Below are positions 7,065-16,354 of a stretch of DNA of 64,000 nt, one piece after another; position 1 is the first letter of the stretch; every line of letters begins with the position of its first letter. The notes beneath the pieces are model-generated. The model was not told the origin of the DNA. It searched no databases and worked only from the letters and a program-made list of their open reading frames with translations. The DNA is from Vibrio crassostreae 9ZC13 (GTDB taxonomy: Bacteria > Pseudomonadota > Gammaproteobacteria > Enterobacterales > Vibrionaceae), in the NCBI RefSeq assembly GCF_000272045.2, contig NZ_AJYZ02000019.1, positions 453,903 to 517,902 of the forward strand, read 5' to 3'. The position numbers and the translations under genes are program-made.

Positions 7065-8999
7065 ATGAAACTTACTACTCTAACGAATAAGTCGCTCGTA
7101 AATCTGCAAACTACGTTTAGCAGTCGAGAAGAAGCGATTTACGCACTTGCTGACCAACTGAATCAGCAAGGCAAACTGCACAACAAACAAGAGTATCTTG
7201 ATGCAGTATTTGCTCGTGAAGAGCAAGGCCCGACAGCGCTTGGCGAAGGCCTAGCAGTACCGCACGGCAAGACTGACGCGGTTAAAGAAGCTGGTTTCGC
7301 TGTTGCAACATTGAAAGAAGACATGAAATGGAAAGGCCTAGATGAAGACGAAGATGTGAATCTTATCTTCCTAATTGCCATTCCAAATGCAGAAGCGGGT
7401 TCTACCCACATGCACCTGCTGACCGAACTGACAACCACATTGGTTGATGACGATGTTCGTGAAGCAGTATTAAAAGCAACAACCGCTGATGAAATCTTCG
7501 CGCTTCTTGATGGCGATAATCAGCAAGAAGAAAAACAAGACAACTTAGATACAAATGCGCCGACAATTGTATGTGTTACTGCTTGCCCTGCAGGCATTGC
7601 TCACACCTATATGGCTGCAGAATACCTTGAAAAAGCGGGCAAAAAGCTTGGCTACAAGGTTCATGTTGAAAAGCAGGGCGCAAATGGCATTGAAGATCGT
7701 TTGACGGCTGAGCAATTAAACAATGCTGTGGCGTGTGTTTTTGCTGCTGAAGTCGCGATTAAAGAAGTGGATCGTTTTAACGGAATCCCTCGTGTTGAAA
7801 CGCCAGTTGCAGAACCGATTAAACACGGTGAACGCATTCTAAATGAAGCGATTGAAGAGTCGAAAAAAGGTAACGGTGCAGAGCGTACAGTGGCTACTGA
7901 TGACAAACCGAAAAAACTGCCACTGAAAACTGAGCTTAAACAAGCGCTGCTTTCTGGTATTTCTTACGCAGTTCCTCTTATCGTTGCTGGTGGTACTGTT
8001 CTTGCGGTTGCTGTTCTTATTGCGCAAATTTTTGACCTGCAAGAGCTTTACGCAACAAAAGATTCTTGGCTGTGGATGTATCGTAAATTAGGTGGCGGCC
8101 TATTAGGTACATTAATGGTGCCAGTACTGGCAGCTTACACTGCTTACTCATTAGCCGACAAACCGGCACTTGGTCCTGGTTTTGCTGCGGGTATTGCTGC
8201 AAACATCATTGGTTCAGGTTTCCTAGGCGGTGTTGTTGGTGGTTTGATTGCGGGTTACGTGATGCGCTGGGTGAAAGAGCATGTTCGCTTAGGCCCTGCA
8301 TTTAACGGCTTCCTTACTTTCTACCTTTACCCGGTGATTGGTACTTTGGTAGCGGGTAGCTTGATGCTGTTTGTTATCGGTAAACCTGTTGCGTTCTTAA
8401 ACCAAGGTTTAACGGACTGGTTGAACGGTATGTCAGGCACCAATGCGTTGTTATTGGGTGCAATTTTAGGTCTGTTTGTATCATTCGACCTAGGTGGTCC
8501 GGTAAACAAAGCTGCTTACGCATTCTGTTTAGGTGCAATGGCAAACGGTGTTTATGGTCCTTACGCAATCTTTGGCTCAGTAAAAATGGTATCGGCGTTC
8601 ACGGTAACGGCTTCTACCATGATTGCTCCACGCTTATTCAAAGACTTTGAGATTGAAACCGGTAAATCTACATGGCTACTTGGTCTTGCGGGTATTACTG
8701 AAGGTGCAATCCCAATGGCGATTGAAGATCCAATCCGTGTAATCGGCTCATTCTTACTAGGCTCTGTAGTAACAGGTGCAATGGTGGGTGCGGCAGGTAT
8801 TGGTCTATCCACTCCGGGCGCAGGTATCTTCTCTATTTTCTTGTTACACGATTCAGGTTTGGGCGCATTCTCTGCTGCTGCAATCTGGTTCGGTGCTGCG
8901 ATTGTCGGCACAGTGATTTCAACTGTTACTCTTCTGATGTGGCGTGGTCACGCTGTAAAAAAGGGTAAGTTTGAAGCAAGTACTGCAACACAGAACTAA
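7065..8999 (+). CDS. mngA: MngA, PTS EIIABC for 2-O-alpha-mannosyl-D-glycerate
   Basis: A 644-residue fructose-family PTS permease. The EIIA domain carries phospho-His67 in GEGLAVPHGKTDAV, the EIIB domain carries phospho-Cys174 in VCVTACPAGIAHTYMAAEYLEKAG, and a polytopic EIIC domain follows from about residue 290 (TELKQALLSGISYAVPLIVAGG). Similarity to E. coli MngA runs along the whole length. It imports mannosylglycerate while phosphorylating it at C6 of mannose. I chose MKLTTLTN at 7065 because it aligns with the E. coli N-terminus. The frame opens 34 codons earlier, but that extension overlaps the operator-like repeats and has no family resemblance. Confidence 0.93.
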   Translation: MKLTTLTNKSLVNLQTTFSSREEAIYALADQLNQQGKLHNKQEYLDAVFAREEQGPTALGEGLAVPHGKTDAVKEAGFAVATLKEDMKWKGLDEDEDVNLIFLIAIPNAEAGSTHMHLLTELTTTLVDDDVREAVLKATTADEIFALLDGDNQQEEKQDNLDTNAPTIVCVTACPAGIAHTYMAAEYLEKAGKKLGYKVHVEKQGANGIEDRLTAEQLNNAVACVFAAEVAIKEVDRFNGIPRVETPVAEPIKHGERILNEAIEESKKGNGAERTVATDDKPKKLPLKTELKQALLSGISYAVPLIVAGGTVLAVAVLIAQIFDLQELYATKDSWLWMYRKLGGGLLGTLMVPVLAAYTAYSLADKPALGPGFAAGIAANIIGSGFLGGVVGGLIAGYVMRWVKEHVRLGPAFNGFLTFYLYPVIGTLVAGSLMLFVIGKPVAFLNQGLTDWLNGMSGTNALLLGAILGLFVSFDLGGPVNKAAYAFCLGAMANGVYGPYAIFGSVKMVSAFTVTASTMIAPRLFKDFEIETGKSTWLLGLAGITEGAIPMAIEDPIRVIGSFLLGSVVTGAMVGAAGIGLSTPGAGIFSIFLLHDSGLGAFSAAAIWFGAAIVGTVISTVTLLMWRGHAVKKGKFEASTATQN

Positions 9000-9060
9000 C
9001 TGAATTTTGAGCTAGCTTCTAGCTCGCAATTAAAACACCGTATAAAAAATAACGAACAAC

Positions 9061-9150
9061 TTGGCTGTCCTAAATGCCTGTGCTCCTAACGGTTTTATTC
9101 ACACAGATTCTGGGCGTGGTTTTCTGCACCCTAAATTTAGTGGCAGCCAA
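9061..9150 (+). other. Structured intercistronic RNA element between mngA and mngB
   Basis: The outer arms TTGGCTG (9061-9067) and CAGCCAA (9144-9150) pair perfectly. Inside them CTAAAT (9070-9075) pairs with ATTTAG (9135-9140). Two smaller pairings, CTGTG/CACAG and GGcGTG/CACCC, fit inside and give a three-way-junction-like fold. There is no U tract typical of an intrinsic terminator. It lies 86 bp before mngB and could affect mRNA stability or readthrough; function is not known. Confidence 0.4.
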
Positions 9151-9236
9151 TTTTAACCCCTTGAAAAACTTTAATTTAGTCGTATTTGGGTTCGAACTTT
9201 AGTTTTACTCGAAGCGACACATTTAGGTAAATGATT

Positions 9237-11876
9237 ATGACTACATCACGCGTACACATTACTCCTCACATGCACTGGGATCGTGAATGGTATTTCACAA
9301 CAGAAGAGTCTCGTATTCTTCTTGTGAACAACATGGAAGAAATCATGAACCGTCTGGAGAGCGATCCAGAATACAAATATTACGTTCTAGATGGTCAAAC
9401 CGCCGTTCTAGAAGATTACTTTGCAATCAAACCAGAAAACACAGAGCGCGTAAAAGCATTGGTTGAAGCGGGCAAGTTAATTATTGGCCCTTGGTATTCT
9501 CAAACCGACACAATGCAAGTTTCTGGTGAGTCAATTGTACGTAACATGATGTATGGCATTCGTGACTGCATGAAGTTTGGCGATGCAATGAAGATTGGTT
9601 ACATACCAGATTCATTCAGCATGAGCTCACAGCTGCCAATGATCTACAACGGCTTCGACATCACGCGTGCAATGTTCTGGCGTGGTTGTTCAGAGCGTCA
9701 TGGCACCAACAAAACAGAATTCTTATGGCAGTCTAATGACGGCAGTGAAGTAACGGCACAAGTGCTTCCGCTGGGTTACGCGATTGGTAAATACCTTCCA
9801 CAAGACGAAGAAGGCTTGCGTGCTCGTTTAGATAAGTACTTCCCAGTGCTAGAAAAGCCATCGGTGACTAAAGATATCTTGCTACCGAACGGCCACGACC
9901 AAATGCCGATTCAAAAAGACATCTTTGAAGTAATGGACAAGCTTCGCGAAATCTACCCAGATCGCGAGTTCTCAATGAGCCGTTACGAAGAAGTGTTCGA
10001 GAAAGTAGAAGCGGCGCGCGACCAACTCGACACAATCAAAGGCGAGTTCAACGACGGTAAATACATGCGTGTTCACCGTACGATCTCTTCTACGCGTATG
10101 GACATCAAACTGATCCACGCAGAAATCGAAAACAAGATTGTAAACATCTTAGAACCGCTAGCGTCTATCGCTTGGACATTAGGTTTTGAATACCACCACG
10201 GTTTGATTGAGAAAATGTGGAAAGAGAGCATGAAGAACCACGCTCATGACTCTATTGGTTGCTGTTGTTCAGACAAGGTACACGCTGAAATCTTAAACCG
10301 TTACATCCTTGCTGACGACATGGCGACCAACCTGATTCACTTCTACAAGCGTAAGATTGTTGACCACATGCCAGATCGCGAAGGTTGCGACAAACTGGCG
10401 ATGTTCAACCTTTCTCCATACGAGCGTGAAGAAGTGGTTAACACCACTATCACTATCCGTGCTCAAGAGTTCTCTATCTTTGATGAAAACGAAAACCTAG
10501 TTGAGTACTTCATCCAAGACAAGCGCCAAATTGACCCGGGTAAAGTAGACCGTCAAATCGTTCACTACGGTAACTACGACCCGTTCATGGAGTTTGATAT
10601 TCAAATCAAACGCACTGTACCAGCGATGGGTTTCACCACGTTACACATCCAAGGTAATGAGAAGGGCGCAGTTAAAGTCGCAGAGCAGAAAGACTACTTG
10701 CTAGAGAACGAATACTACCGAATTAATGTAAACGACAACGGTACTCTGACTATTTTCGATAAAGAGACAGAGCAAGTATTCGACCAAGCACTTCGTTTAG
10801 AAGATGGTTCTGATGACGGCGATGAGTACGATTACTCTCCATCTCGTCAAGAGTGGCTGTTGTACTCTGATGAATTCCCGGTAGAAACATCAATTGATCA
10901 CCAAGGTTTCCAATCGGTAGCAAACATCGCTTTCCGCATGAACGTGCCAGCAAACCTTACAGAGCGTGAAGAACGCACGGGTCAAAATGGATTCGTTGAA
11001 GCGCAATGCCAAGTGGTATTGAAGCAAGGTTCTCGCCGCATCGAAGTCCGTATGGAATTGGACAACCAAGCCGACGACCACCGTGTACGTGTATTAGTAC
11101 CTACGCCATTTATTTCTGAAACTGTGGTAGCAGATAACCAGTTCGGTTGTATTACTCGACCAACCAATGACCCTGCAATGGCGGTTTGGGAAGAAGAGAA
11201 GTGGAAAGAAGCACCGGTTCCTGTGTATCAGTTAATGAACTTTGCTGCGCTAGAAAACGGCAAAGCGGGTATGGCTATTATGTCGAATGGTCTGCGTGAA
11301 TTTGAAGTGATTGCATCTAAAGGTGACGAAAATAGAGATACCTTCGCACTGACACTATTCCGTGGTATTGGCGTGTTGGGTAAAGAAGAGCTATTGCTTC
11401 GTCCGGGGCGTCCTTCTGGTATCAAGATCCCGACCCCAGATTCACAAGTGCGCGGCAAATTAGTGTGTGAATTCACACTGTGTGGCTTCTCTGGTAACCA
11501 TATTGACGCGAACATCATGGCGCAAGCACGTGACAATGTCACTCTAATCGAATGCTACAACAAGATCCCTTACAACGCGATGAAGCTCAACGTGGGTGAG
11601 CAGAACCTACCTATGAGTTTTAGCCTTCTGTCTAAGCAACAATCAGGCGCGGTGTTGAGTGTGCTGAAGAAAGCGGAAGACGAAGATGCACTGATCATGC
11701 GTGTCTACAACCCGGCAGAATCGGGTTCAGTATCGGATTCAATCTCTTTTACTCAAGCGGTTTCAAGCTGGAAAGAGACAAGCATGGACGAGCGCGTACG
11801 CGAAGGTGATGTAGCATCTGAAGAGTTCGGCCAGATAGCACCTTGCCAAGCAAAAACATTCCAAATCAAATTCTAA
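9237..11876 (+). CDS. mngB: MngB, mannosylglycerate hydrolase (GH38 alpha-mannosidase)
   Basis: An 879-residue cytoplasmic glycoside hydrolase family 38 enzyme that cleaves 6-phospho-mannosylglycerate to mannose-6-phosphate and glycerate. The zinc motif HMHWDREW gives His13 and Asp15. The predicted nucleophile is Asp125 in [14 protein letters not shown], and a further His lies in [14 protein letters not shown]. Similarity to E. coli MngB (877 residues) is collinear to the end. Two ATGs are possible, 9231 and 9237; AGG at 9225-9227 is three bases from the first and nine from the second, so I use 9237. It is 237 bp downstream of mngA and probably co-transcribed. Confidence 0.94.
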   Translation: MTTSRVHITPHMHWDREWYFTTEESRILLVNNMEEIMNRLESDPEYKYYVLDGQTAVLEDYFAIKPENTERVKALVEAGKLIIGPWYSQTDTMQVSGESIVRNMMYGIRDCMKFGDAMKIGYIPDSFSMSSQLPMIYNGFDITRAMFWRGCSERHGTNKTEFLWQSNDGSEVTAQVLPLGYAIGKYLPQDEEGLRARLDKYFPVLEKPSVTKDILLPNGHDQMPIQKDIFEVMDKLREIYPDREFSMSRYEEVFEKVEAARDQLDTIKGEFNDGKYMRVHRTISSTRMDIKLIHAEIENKIVNILEPLASIAWTLGFEYHHGLIEKMWKESMKNHAHDSIGCCCSDKVHAEILNRYILADDMATNLIHFYKRKIVDHMPDREGCDKLAMFNLSPYEREEVVNTTITIRAQEFSIFDENENLVEYFIQDKRQIDPGKVDRQIVHYGNYDPFMEFDIQIKRTVPAMGFTTLHIQGNEKGAVKVAEQKDYLLENEYYRINVNDNGTLTIFDKETEQVFDQALRLEDGSDDGDEYDYSPSRQEWLLYSDEFPVETSIDHQGFQSVANIAFRMNVPANLTEREERTGQNGFVEAQCQVVLKQGSRRIEVRMELDNQADDHRVRVLVPTPFISETVVADNQFGCITRPTNDPAMAVWEEEKWKEAPVPVYQLMNFAALENGKAGMAIMSNGLREFEVIASKGDENRDTFALTLFRGIGVLGKEELLLRPGRPSGIKIPTPDSQVRGKLVCEFTLCGFSGNHIDANIMAQARDNVTLIECYNKIPYNAMKLNVGEQNLPMSFSLLSKQQSGAVLSVLKKAEDEDALIMRVYNPAESGSVSDSISFTQAVSSWKETSMDERVREGDVASEEFGQIAPCQAKTFQIKF

Positions 11877-11885
11877 TTTCGATAA

Positions 11886-11907
11886 CCCGCTCACCTTGGT
11901 GGGCGGG
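11886..11907 (+). other. Intercistronic stem-loop between mngB and the glycerate kinase gene
   Basis: CCCGCTCACC pairs with GGTGGGCGGG (10 bp with one G-U) around a very short loop, starting nine bases after the mngB stop. There is no U tract, so it is more likely a 3'-end-protecting or processing hairpin than a terminator. Confidence 0.5.
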
Positions 11908-11921
11908 AATGGTGAACGACA

Positions 11922-13088
11922 ATGAAAATTGTAATTGCCCCTGATTCATTTAAAGAATCACTCGACGCTCATCAAGTTGCGTCTTGCATTGAGCGTGGAT
12001 TTGCCGATGTTTTCCCTTACGCAGAGTTTGTGAAAATGCCACTCGCCGATGGCGGAGAAGGCACGGTAGACGTGTTGCTAGAGGCGCTCAATGGTAAGAA
12101 GCAACGGCTGCACACGACGGATCCAATCGGGCGTGAATGTACGGCTTATTGGGCTTCGTTGGAACAGACTGTTGATGGCGCCAACGTAAAAACTGCCTTG
12201 GTGGAATTTGCTCAAGCATCGGGTTTAGACCTATTAACCGTAGAAGAAAGAGCACCGTTAACCGCATCTTCGTTTGGTACTGGGCTATTGATCAAAGATG
12301 CACTAGATCAAGGTGTTGAACAAATCATTATTGGTTTGGGCGGCAGCGCAACCAATGATGCAGGTGCTGGCATCTTACAAGCGTTGGGAGGCAAGTTATT
12401 AGACAAGCAAGGCAACGAGCTATTTGGTGGCGGCGCCGAATTAAGCCGGTTAGCAAGCATCGATCTTGAAGGACTGCACCCTAGATGCAAAGAAGTGACG
12501 TTCGTGGTCGCGTGTGATGTGAATAATCCATTATGTCGCGAAAGCGGAGCCAGTACTGTGTTTGGTCCGCAAAAAGGCGCATCAAAAGCTCAAGTTGAAC
12601 AACTTGATACTGCGATCGGGCACTTTGCCGATATCGCTCAAGCACATACGGGTACTAATCATCGCGACACAGCTGGATTTGGTGCTGCTGGTAGTACACC
12701 TCTGGGGTTAAGTCTTGCATTCAATATCCAAATTAAAGCGGGTATTGAGATGGTATTAGATGCCTTGGATGCAGATAAGGTTCTTGAAGGTGCTTCACTG
12801 GTCGTGACCGGAGAGGGGCAGATGGACAACCAAACCCTGCAAGGTAAAACACCTTTCGGCATCGCTCAGCGAGCTCAAAAGTTGAGTATTCCAACCATTG
12901 GAATTGCGGGCTCTTTGGGGCAAGACGTTGAAAAACTTTACGGCTCAATGTCTAGCTTATTTGGAACCGTACGTTCACCTCAGTCTTTAGACCAAGTTTT
13001 ATCAGAAGCGAATCAAAACCTGACTCGCACTGCCCGTAATATCGCCGCCACGCTCAAGCTTGGTAGCCAGATTTTTAATGAGAAGTAA
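11922..13088 (+). CDS. garK: Glycerate kinase, GarK/GlxK family
   Basis: A 388-residue class I glycerate kinase. Family hallmarks are the N-terminus KIVIAPDSFKESLDAHQVA, then PLADGGEGTVDVLLEA, GLGGSATNDAGAGILQALGG, GFGAAGSTPLGL and VVTGEGQMDNQTLQGKTPFG. It phosphorylates the glycerate released by MngB so that it enters lower glycolysis; GarK-type enzymes make 2-phosphoglycerate. It sits 45 bp after mngB and only 2 bp before manA, so both products of MngB have a downstream enzyme in the same operon. E. coli mngAB lacks this linkage. The symbol garK is by family; glxK would be equally fair. Confidence 0.9.
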   Translation: MKIVIAPDSFKESLDAHQVASCIERGFADVFPYAEFVKMPLADGGEGTVDVLLEALNGKKQRLHTTDPIGRECTAYWASLEQTVDGANVKTALVEFAQASGLDLLTVEERAPLTASSFGTGLLIKDALDQGVEQIIIGLGGSATNDAGAGILQALGGKLLDKQGNELFGGGAELSRLASIDLEGLHPRCKEVTFVVACDVNNPLCRESGASTVFGPQKGASKAQVEQLDTAIGHFADIAQAHTGTNHRDTAGFGAAGSTPLGLSLAFNIQIKAGIEMVLDALDADKVLEGASLVVTGEGQMDNQTLQGKTPFGIAQRAQKLSIPTIGIAGSLGQDVEKLYGSMSSLFGTVRSPQSLDQVLSEANQNLTRTARNIAATLKLGSQIFNEK

Positions 13089-13090
13089 TT

Positions 13091-14278
13091 ATGTCTCTAT
13101 TTAAACTCGACAACGTTATTCAAAACTACGCATGGGGAAGCAAAGACTCCATTAACCAATTGTTTGGTATTGTGAACCCAAACCAGGAACCTCAAGCAGA
13201 AATTTGGATGGGTGCTCATCCAAATGGTTGTTCAAAGGTAGGCGATACCGGTGAATCGCTTTCTCACATGATTGATGAAAACAAAATCGATGTCTTAGGC
13301 GGATACACGGCGGCTCGTTTCGGTGAATTGCCTTTCTTGTTTAAGGTGTTGGCCGCTGAAACACCGTTATCGATTCAGGTTCACCCGAACAAGCGAAAAT
13401 CAGAATTAGGTTTTGAGCGTGAGAATGCACTTGGTATCCCTTTGAATGCGTCTAATCGCAACTACAAAGATCCAAACCATAAACCTGAGTTGGTTTATGC
13501 GTTGACCTTCTACAAAGCGATGAATGGCTTTCGTGCAATCGACGACATTATTGCCTTGTTCGAAGAAGCGGATATTCCTTCGTTAGCGATTGAGCTTAAT
13601 GTACTAAAAGCCAATGCCGACAGTGATTCTTTGAAGTCGTTCTTTAGCGCCATTATGTCTCTTGAAGGTGACCGCAAAGCGTCTGCGCTTAATGAGCTTT
13701 ATGCTGCACATGCGCGACCAGCCAAAACGGTCATGGGGCGTGAAGCTCTTCAATACAGCATCGAATTCAAACAGCATTATCCAGGTGATATTGGCTTATT
13801 TGCGCCATTAATGCTTAACACGGTTGAGCTGGCGCCCGGTGAAGCGATGTTCCTGTTCGCAGAAACCCCACATGCTTATGTTCAAGGTACGGGTTTAGAG
13901 ATTATGGCAAACTCAGACAATGTGCTGCGTGCCGGTCTCACTCCCAAATATATCGATGTCCCTGAGCTTATCGACAACACAATCTTTGAGCCGATTAAGC
14001 CAGAAGATATCCGCCTTAAGCCTGTATTGAAAGAGGGCAAGATGAGTTATCCGATTCCAGTGGATGACTTTGGCTTTGATATCTTGTCTGCGACTGATGA
14101 GAGCAAGTCACAGTATCTACGTAGCGCGGAGATCTTGTTCTGTGTGGAAGGAGAGGCGACCGTCACTTCAGAAGGACGGTCAGTTTCTCTTAAACCCGGA
14201 GAATCGGTCTTTGTAAGTAGTAATTCAAGTGTTTACCAATATCAAGGGAATGGCATTTTGGCTCGTGCTTTTAACTAG
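13091..14278 (+). CDS. manA: Mannose-6-phosphate isomerase, type I
   Basis: A 395-residue zinc-dependent phosphomannose isomerase that converts mannose-6-phosphate to fructose-6-phosphate. The N-terminus LDNVIQNYAWGSKDSI, the zinc-site sequence SIQVHPNK, the later KPELVYALT, and PHAYVQGTGLEIMANSDNVLRAGLTPKY are classic type I signatures, and length matches the family. It follows the kinase gene by 2 bp and is the last gene before tandem terminators. In this operon it channels the mannose half of mannosylglycerate into glycolysis. It may be a second, pathway-specific copy, since vibrios usually carry manA elsewhere. Confidence 0.93.
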   Translation: MSLFKLDNVIQNYAWGSKDSINQLFGIVNPNQEPQAEIWMGAHPNGCSKVGDTGESLSHMIDENKIDVLGGYTAARFGELPFLFKVLAAETPLSIQVHPNKRKSELGFERENALGIPLNASNRNYKDPNHKPELVYALTFYKAMNGFRAIDDIIALFEEADIPSLAIELNVLKANADSDSLKSFFSAIMSLEGDRKASALNELYAAHARPAKTVMGREALQYSIEFKQHYPGDIGLFAPLMLNTVELAPGEAMFLFAETPHAYVQGTGLEIMANSDNVLRAGLTPKYIDVPELIDNTIFEPIKPEDIRLKPVLKEGKMSYPIPVDDFGFDILSATDESKSQYLRSAEILFCVEGEATVTSEGRSVSLKPGESVFVSSNSSVYQYQGNGILARAFN

Positions 14279-14395
14279 TGCCCCCGTGCTAGCGATCAGC
14301 AAAAGAAATGTCAGAGTGCCACTGTAAAGTGGTACTCAATATTGGATTGATGGTTGTTACCTATCTGTCTTTGACAGTCATGATTATTGACCATA

Positions 14396-14418
14396 CCCGC
14401 TACTCTGGCGGGTTTTTT
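14396..14418 (+). terminator. First terminator after manA
   Basis: CCCGC pairs with GCGGG around a 7-base loop and is followed by TTTTTT. It is placed 118 bp after the manA stop codon. Confidence 0.75.
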
Positions 14419-14460
14419 CATTATTAGAATGAGCAGATATAAGCTTGTAGAAAAGACAAA

Positions 14461-14485
14461 CCCTGCGATCAGAGCAGGGCTTTTT
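14461..14485. terminator. Second terminator, shared with the convergent monooxygenase gene
   Basis: CCCTGC pairs with GCAGGG around a 7-base loop, followed by C and TTTTT on the plus strand. On the minus strand it is followed by TTTGTCTTTT, so it can also end the leftward gene at 14510-14800. Confidence 0.75.
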
Positions 14486-14509
14486 ATTGAATTAGTACTG
14501 AGTGACTGG

Positions 14510-14800
14510 TTAGGCAATGTGCGTCATTTTATTAAGCACAAAGGTTTCAATACAACCTTCAGTCGCAGCCATGTAGTCAGCGATGTGTTGGCTCGCTAAG
14601 TGTTTCTCTAGATGAACTTCAGACTCCCAGTTCTCATGAAAAACGAAGTGAGCAGGGTTACTGTTATCTTGGTGCAGATCGTAGTTAATACAGCCGTCTT
14701 CAACACGGGTTTTATCGATCAATTTAATCATCTCAGCTTTTACAAGCTCAGTTTTGTCTTCTTTAGAGACTATCGTTGCAATAATAGTCAGTTTGCTCAT
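14510..14800 (-). CDS. Antibiotic biosynthesis monooxygenase (ABM) domain protein, YgiN-like
   Basis: A 96-residue single-domain protein of the ABM / putative quinol monooxygenase family. The dimeric ferredoxin-like fold is suggested by KLTIIATIVSKEDKTELVKAEM, EDGCINYDLHQDNSNPAHFVFHENWES and LEKHLASQHIADY. The start at 14800 has AAGGA eight bases upstream; the longer open frame to 14905 is not needed. The role is probably cofactor-free oxidation of quinone-like or other small substrates, by family only. An IS3-type element lies 150 bp upstream and may have displaced part of its original promoter. Confidence 0.85.
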   Translation of the reverse strand: MSKLTIIATIVSKEDKTELVKAEMIKLIDKTRVEDGCINYDLHQDNSNPAHFVFHENWESEVHLEKHLASQHIADYMAATEGCIETFVLNKMTHIA

Positions 14801-14984
14801 TTTCAATTCCTTCGCTTTAAACTCGGTAAGTTTAAGTAATATAAGTATAAATTCAGAATGAAGAAAGAGTTCTGAAATCCAATAACTATGGTTCTTACCA
14901 TCCACAATTCAAACTCGAGAGCATAGGGCCAGAGCCGAGTAGGTTATGCTTGTCTCGTCCTAAAATACGTTGACAGTATTTCTA

Positions 14985-15869
14985 CTAAGCCAACAGCATC
15001 AGCTGTTGGCTTTTTTCATGCACCTCATTTGGAGTTTTCATCCTGAGACTAAGGTGCGGCCTCATATTGTTATAGGTACTTATAGACTCTTTTACTAGTT
15101 GTTTAAGCTCTCTGAGGTTTTTACACTTATTAAGTAAGAACTCTTGTTTCAGTATTCCATTTACTCTCTCTGCTAATGCATTTTGATAGCAGTCATAACC
15201 GTCTGTCATCGAGGGGCTTATGCCGCTACTTTTCAACTTATCTTGATAAACACCGGAGCAATACTGGAGACCACGATCAGAGTGATGGATACACGAACGA
15301 TGATATTGACGCCCCTTAATAGCCATATCTAGCGCTTTCACAACATCCGTCGCCTTCATTTCGTTGCTCAGCTCGTAGCCCATAATTTTCCGACTAAACG
15401 CATCAGTTACCAATGAGAGATAGTGAATGCCTTCATCTGATTGGATATAGGTAATATCACTTACTAACACACCCTCTGGAGTGCATGGTTTGTAGTTCTT
15501 TAATAAGTTCGGATGTTTTTTCATCCAATGCTTACTGTTTGTCGTTTTCGTAAAACTACGTTTAGGTCTTACCAATAACCGTTCATCACGTAAGTAGTTG
15601 AAAAGAGCATCCCGACCTAACTTGATACCTTGTTCTTGCAACTTTGGCTTAAGTAAAAAGTAGAGCTTTCTAGTGCCAACCCGAGGCATATAACGTCTAA
15701 TATCCAACACCATTTGTTTGATGGGTTTAAGTTCCAACTGGCGATGAACAGCTCGCTTTTCTCGTTGATAAACGCTTTGTCTCGTTATCCCGCATAGCTT
15801 ACATACTCGAACTAAACTTATTCCTTCTTGTTCTTGAAGGCTTCTTGCTCCTTGGTGAGATACTTTTTT
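14985..15869 (-). CDS. IS3-family transposase OrfB (catalytic part, made by -1 frameshift)
   Basis: The rve/DDE integrase part of the transposase. Acidic residues are visible in VSDITYIQSDEG, HHSDRGLQY and NALAERVNGILKQEF, the expected D-D-(35)E layout. The frame is open upstream to the slippery heptamer A AAA AAG (15863-15869 on the minus strand), and from there gives a helix-turn-helix-like segment (LVRVCKLCGITRQSVYQREKR). The product is therefore expected as an OrfAB fusion; independent initiation (TTG at 15737) would lose that segment. The last codons also form a terminator hairpin for plus-strand transcripts. Confidence 0.9.
   Translation of the reverse strand, partial: KKVSHQGARSLQEQEGISLVRVCKLCGITRQSVYQREKRAVHRQLELKPIKQMVLDIRRYMPRVGTRKLYFLLKPKLQEQGIKLGRDALFNYLRDERLLVRPKRSFTKTTNSKHWMKKHPNLLKNYKPCTPEGVLVSDITYIQSDEGIHYLSLVTDAFSRKIMGYELSNEMKATDVVKALDMAIKGRQYHRSCIHHSDRGLQYCSGVYQDKLKSSGISPSMTDGYDCYQNALAERVNGILKQEFLLNKCKNLRELKQLVKESISTYNNMRPHLSLRMKTPNEVHEKSQQLMLLA
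14989..15016 (+). terminator. Terminator inside the IS end, facing incoming transcription
   Basis: GCCAACAGC pairs with GCTGTTGGC (9 bp, ATCA loop) followed by TTTTTT on the plus strand. It lies within the last codons of orfB and would stop rightward transcripts entering the element antisense to the transposase. Confidence 0.8.
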
Positions 15870-16222
15870 CTGAGGCTAGTTCCGTGTTCAGCATCAAGAA
15901 TATCAACCACTCTATTTAAAAAGAGATTCTTGATTTTTTCGTCTTCCAGCTCTTTCTCAAGACGCTTTATTTTCTGTGCTGGTGACTCTTTAGGCTTAGT
16001 TGATTGGTGCATGGTATTCATCCTTGGAGTTTGCGCCCAATTCATCTTACCGTGCTTTCGAAGCCAAGTTAAAACAGTTGAACGGCCTTGGATACCATAA
16101 ATGGTTTGGGCTTGTTTATATGTCATATCGCCTCTTTCTACAGCGGCGACGACCTGTAATTTAAAGCCTAGTGTGTAATCACGCTGAGTGCGCTTAACGT
16201 AGGTATTATTTGAAGTAGCCAT
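15818..16222 (-). CDS. IS3-family transposase OrfA
   Basis: A 134-residue DNA-binding protein. A helix-turn-helix region (YTLGFKLQVVAAVERGDMTYKQAQTIYGIQ) is followed by a leucine-zipper-like coiled coil (KIKRLEKELEDEKIKNLFLNRVV). Near its 3' end it contains the A AAA AAG frameshift signal in the correct phase, so ribosomes can shift -1 into orfB. It starts 40 bp inside the right inverted repeat. Confidence 0.9.
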   Translation of the reverse strand: MATSNNTYVKRTQRDYTLGFKLQVVAAVERGDMTYKQAQTIYGIQGRSTVLTWLRKHGKMNWAQTPRMNTMHQSTKPKESPAQKIKRLEKELEDEKIKNLFLNRVVDILDAEHGTSLRKKYLTKEQEAFKNKKE

Positions 16223-16275
16223 AATTCGTCCTCAATGTGTAAACACATTTCAGGACGGGACAGCTTATTAAAAAA

Positions 16276-16303
16276 AGCCCTCATAGCAATATGAGGGCTT
16301 TTG
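16276..16303. terminator. Bidirectional terminator downstream of the desaturase gene
   Basis: AGCCCTCATA pairs with TATGAGGGCT around GCAA, flanked by AAAAAA on the left and TTTT on the right. It ends the leftward desaturase transcript. The IS right end lies only 13 bp away. Confidence 0.88.
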
Positions 16304-16354
16304 AATAAGAATCAAACTGTGTTGTTACTGGGGTGTTAAGCGTACTGTTTTAGC

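Larger units (their letters stand above)
14951..16262 (-). mobile_element. IS3-family insertion sequence, apparently intact
   Basis: The 1312-bp element is bounded by imperfect 25-bp inverted repeats: left TGTCTCGTCCTAAAA..., right (complement) TGTCCCGTCCTGAAA..., with five mismatches. Both ends are flanked by the trinucleotide GCT (14948-14950 and 16263-16265), a 3-bp target duplication typical of IS3. It encodes orfA and orfB in the usual -1 frameshift arrangement. Because the reading frames, slippery site, ends and target duplication are all intact, it is probably a recent and possibly active insertion. It fell between the ABM gene and the terminator of the desaturase gene, so no gene is broken. 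Confidence 0.92.

Noticed and set aside
8561..8911. Long antisense frames within mngA (and similar ones in mngB, tssC, vgrG)
   Set aside because: They mirror codon bias of the well-supported genes on the other strand and have no start signals or homology.
9010..9026. GAGCTAG-CTT-CTAGCTC after mngA as terminator
   Set aside because: No T tract follows, and mngB downstream appears to belong to the same operon; at most a weak hairpin.
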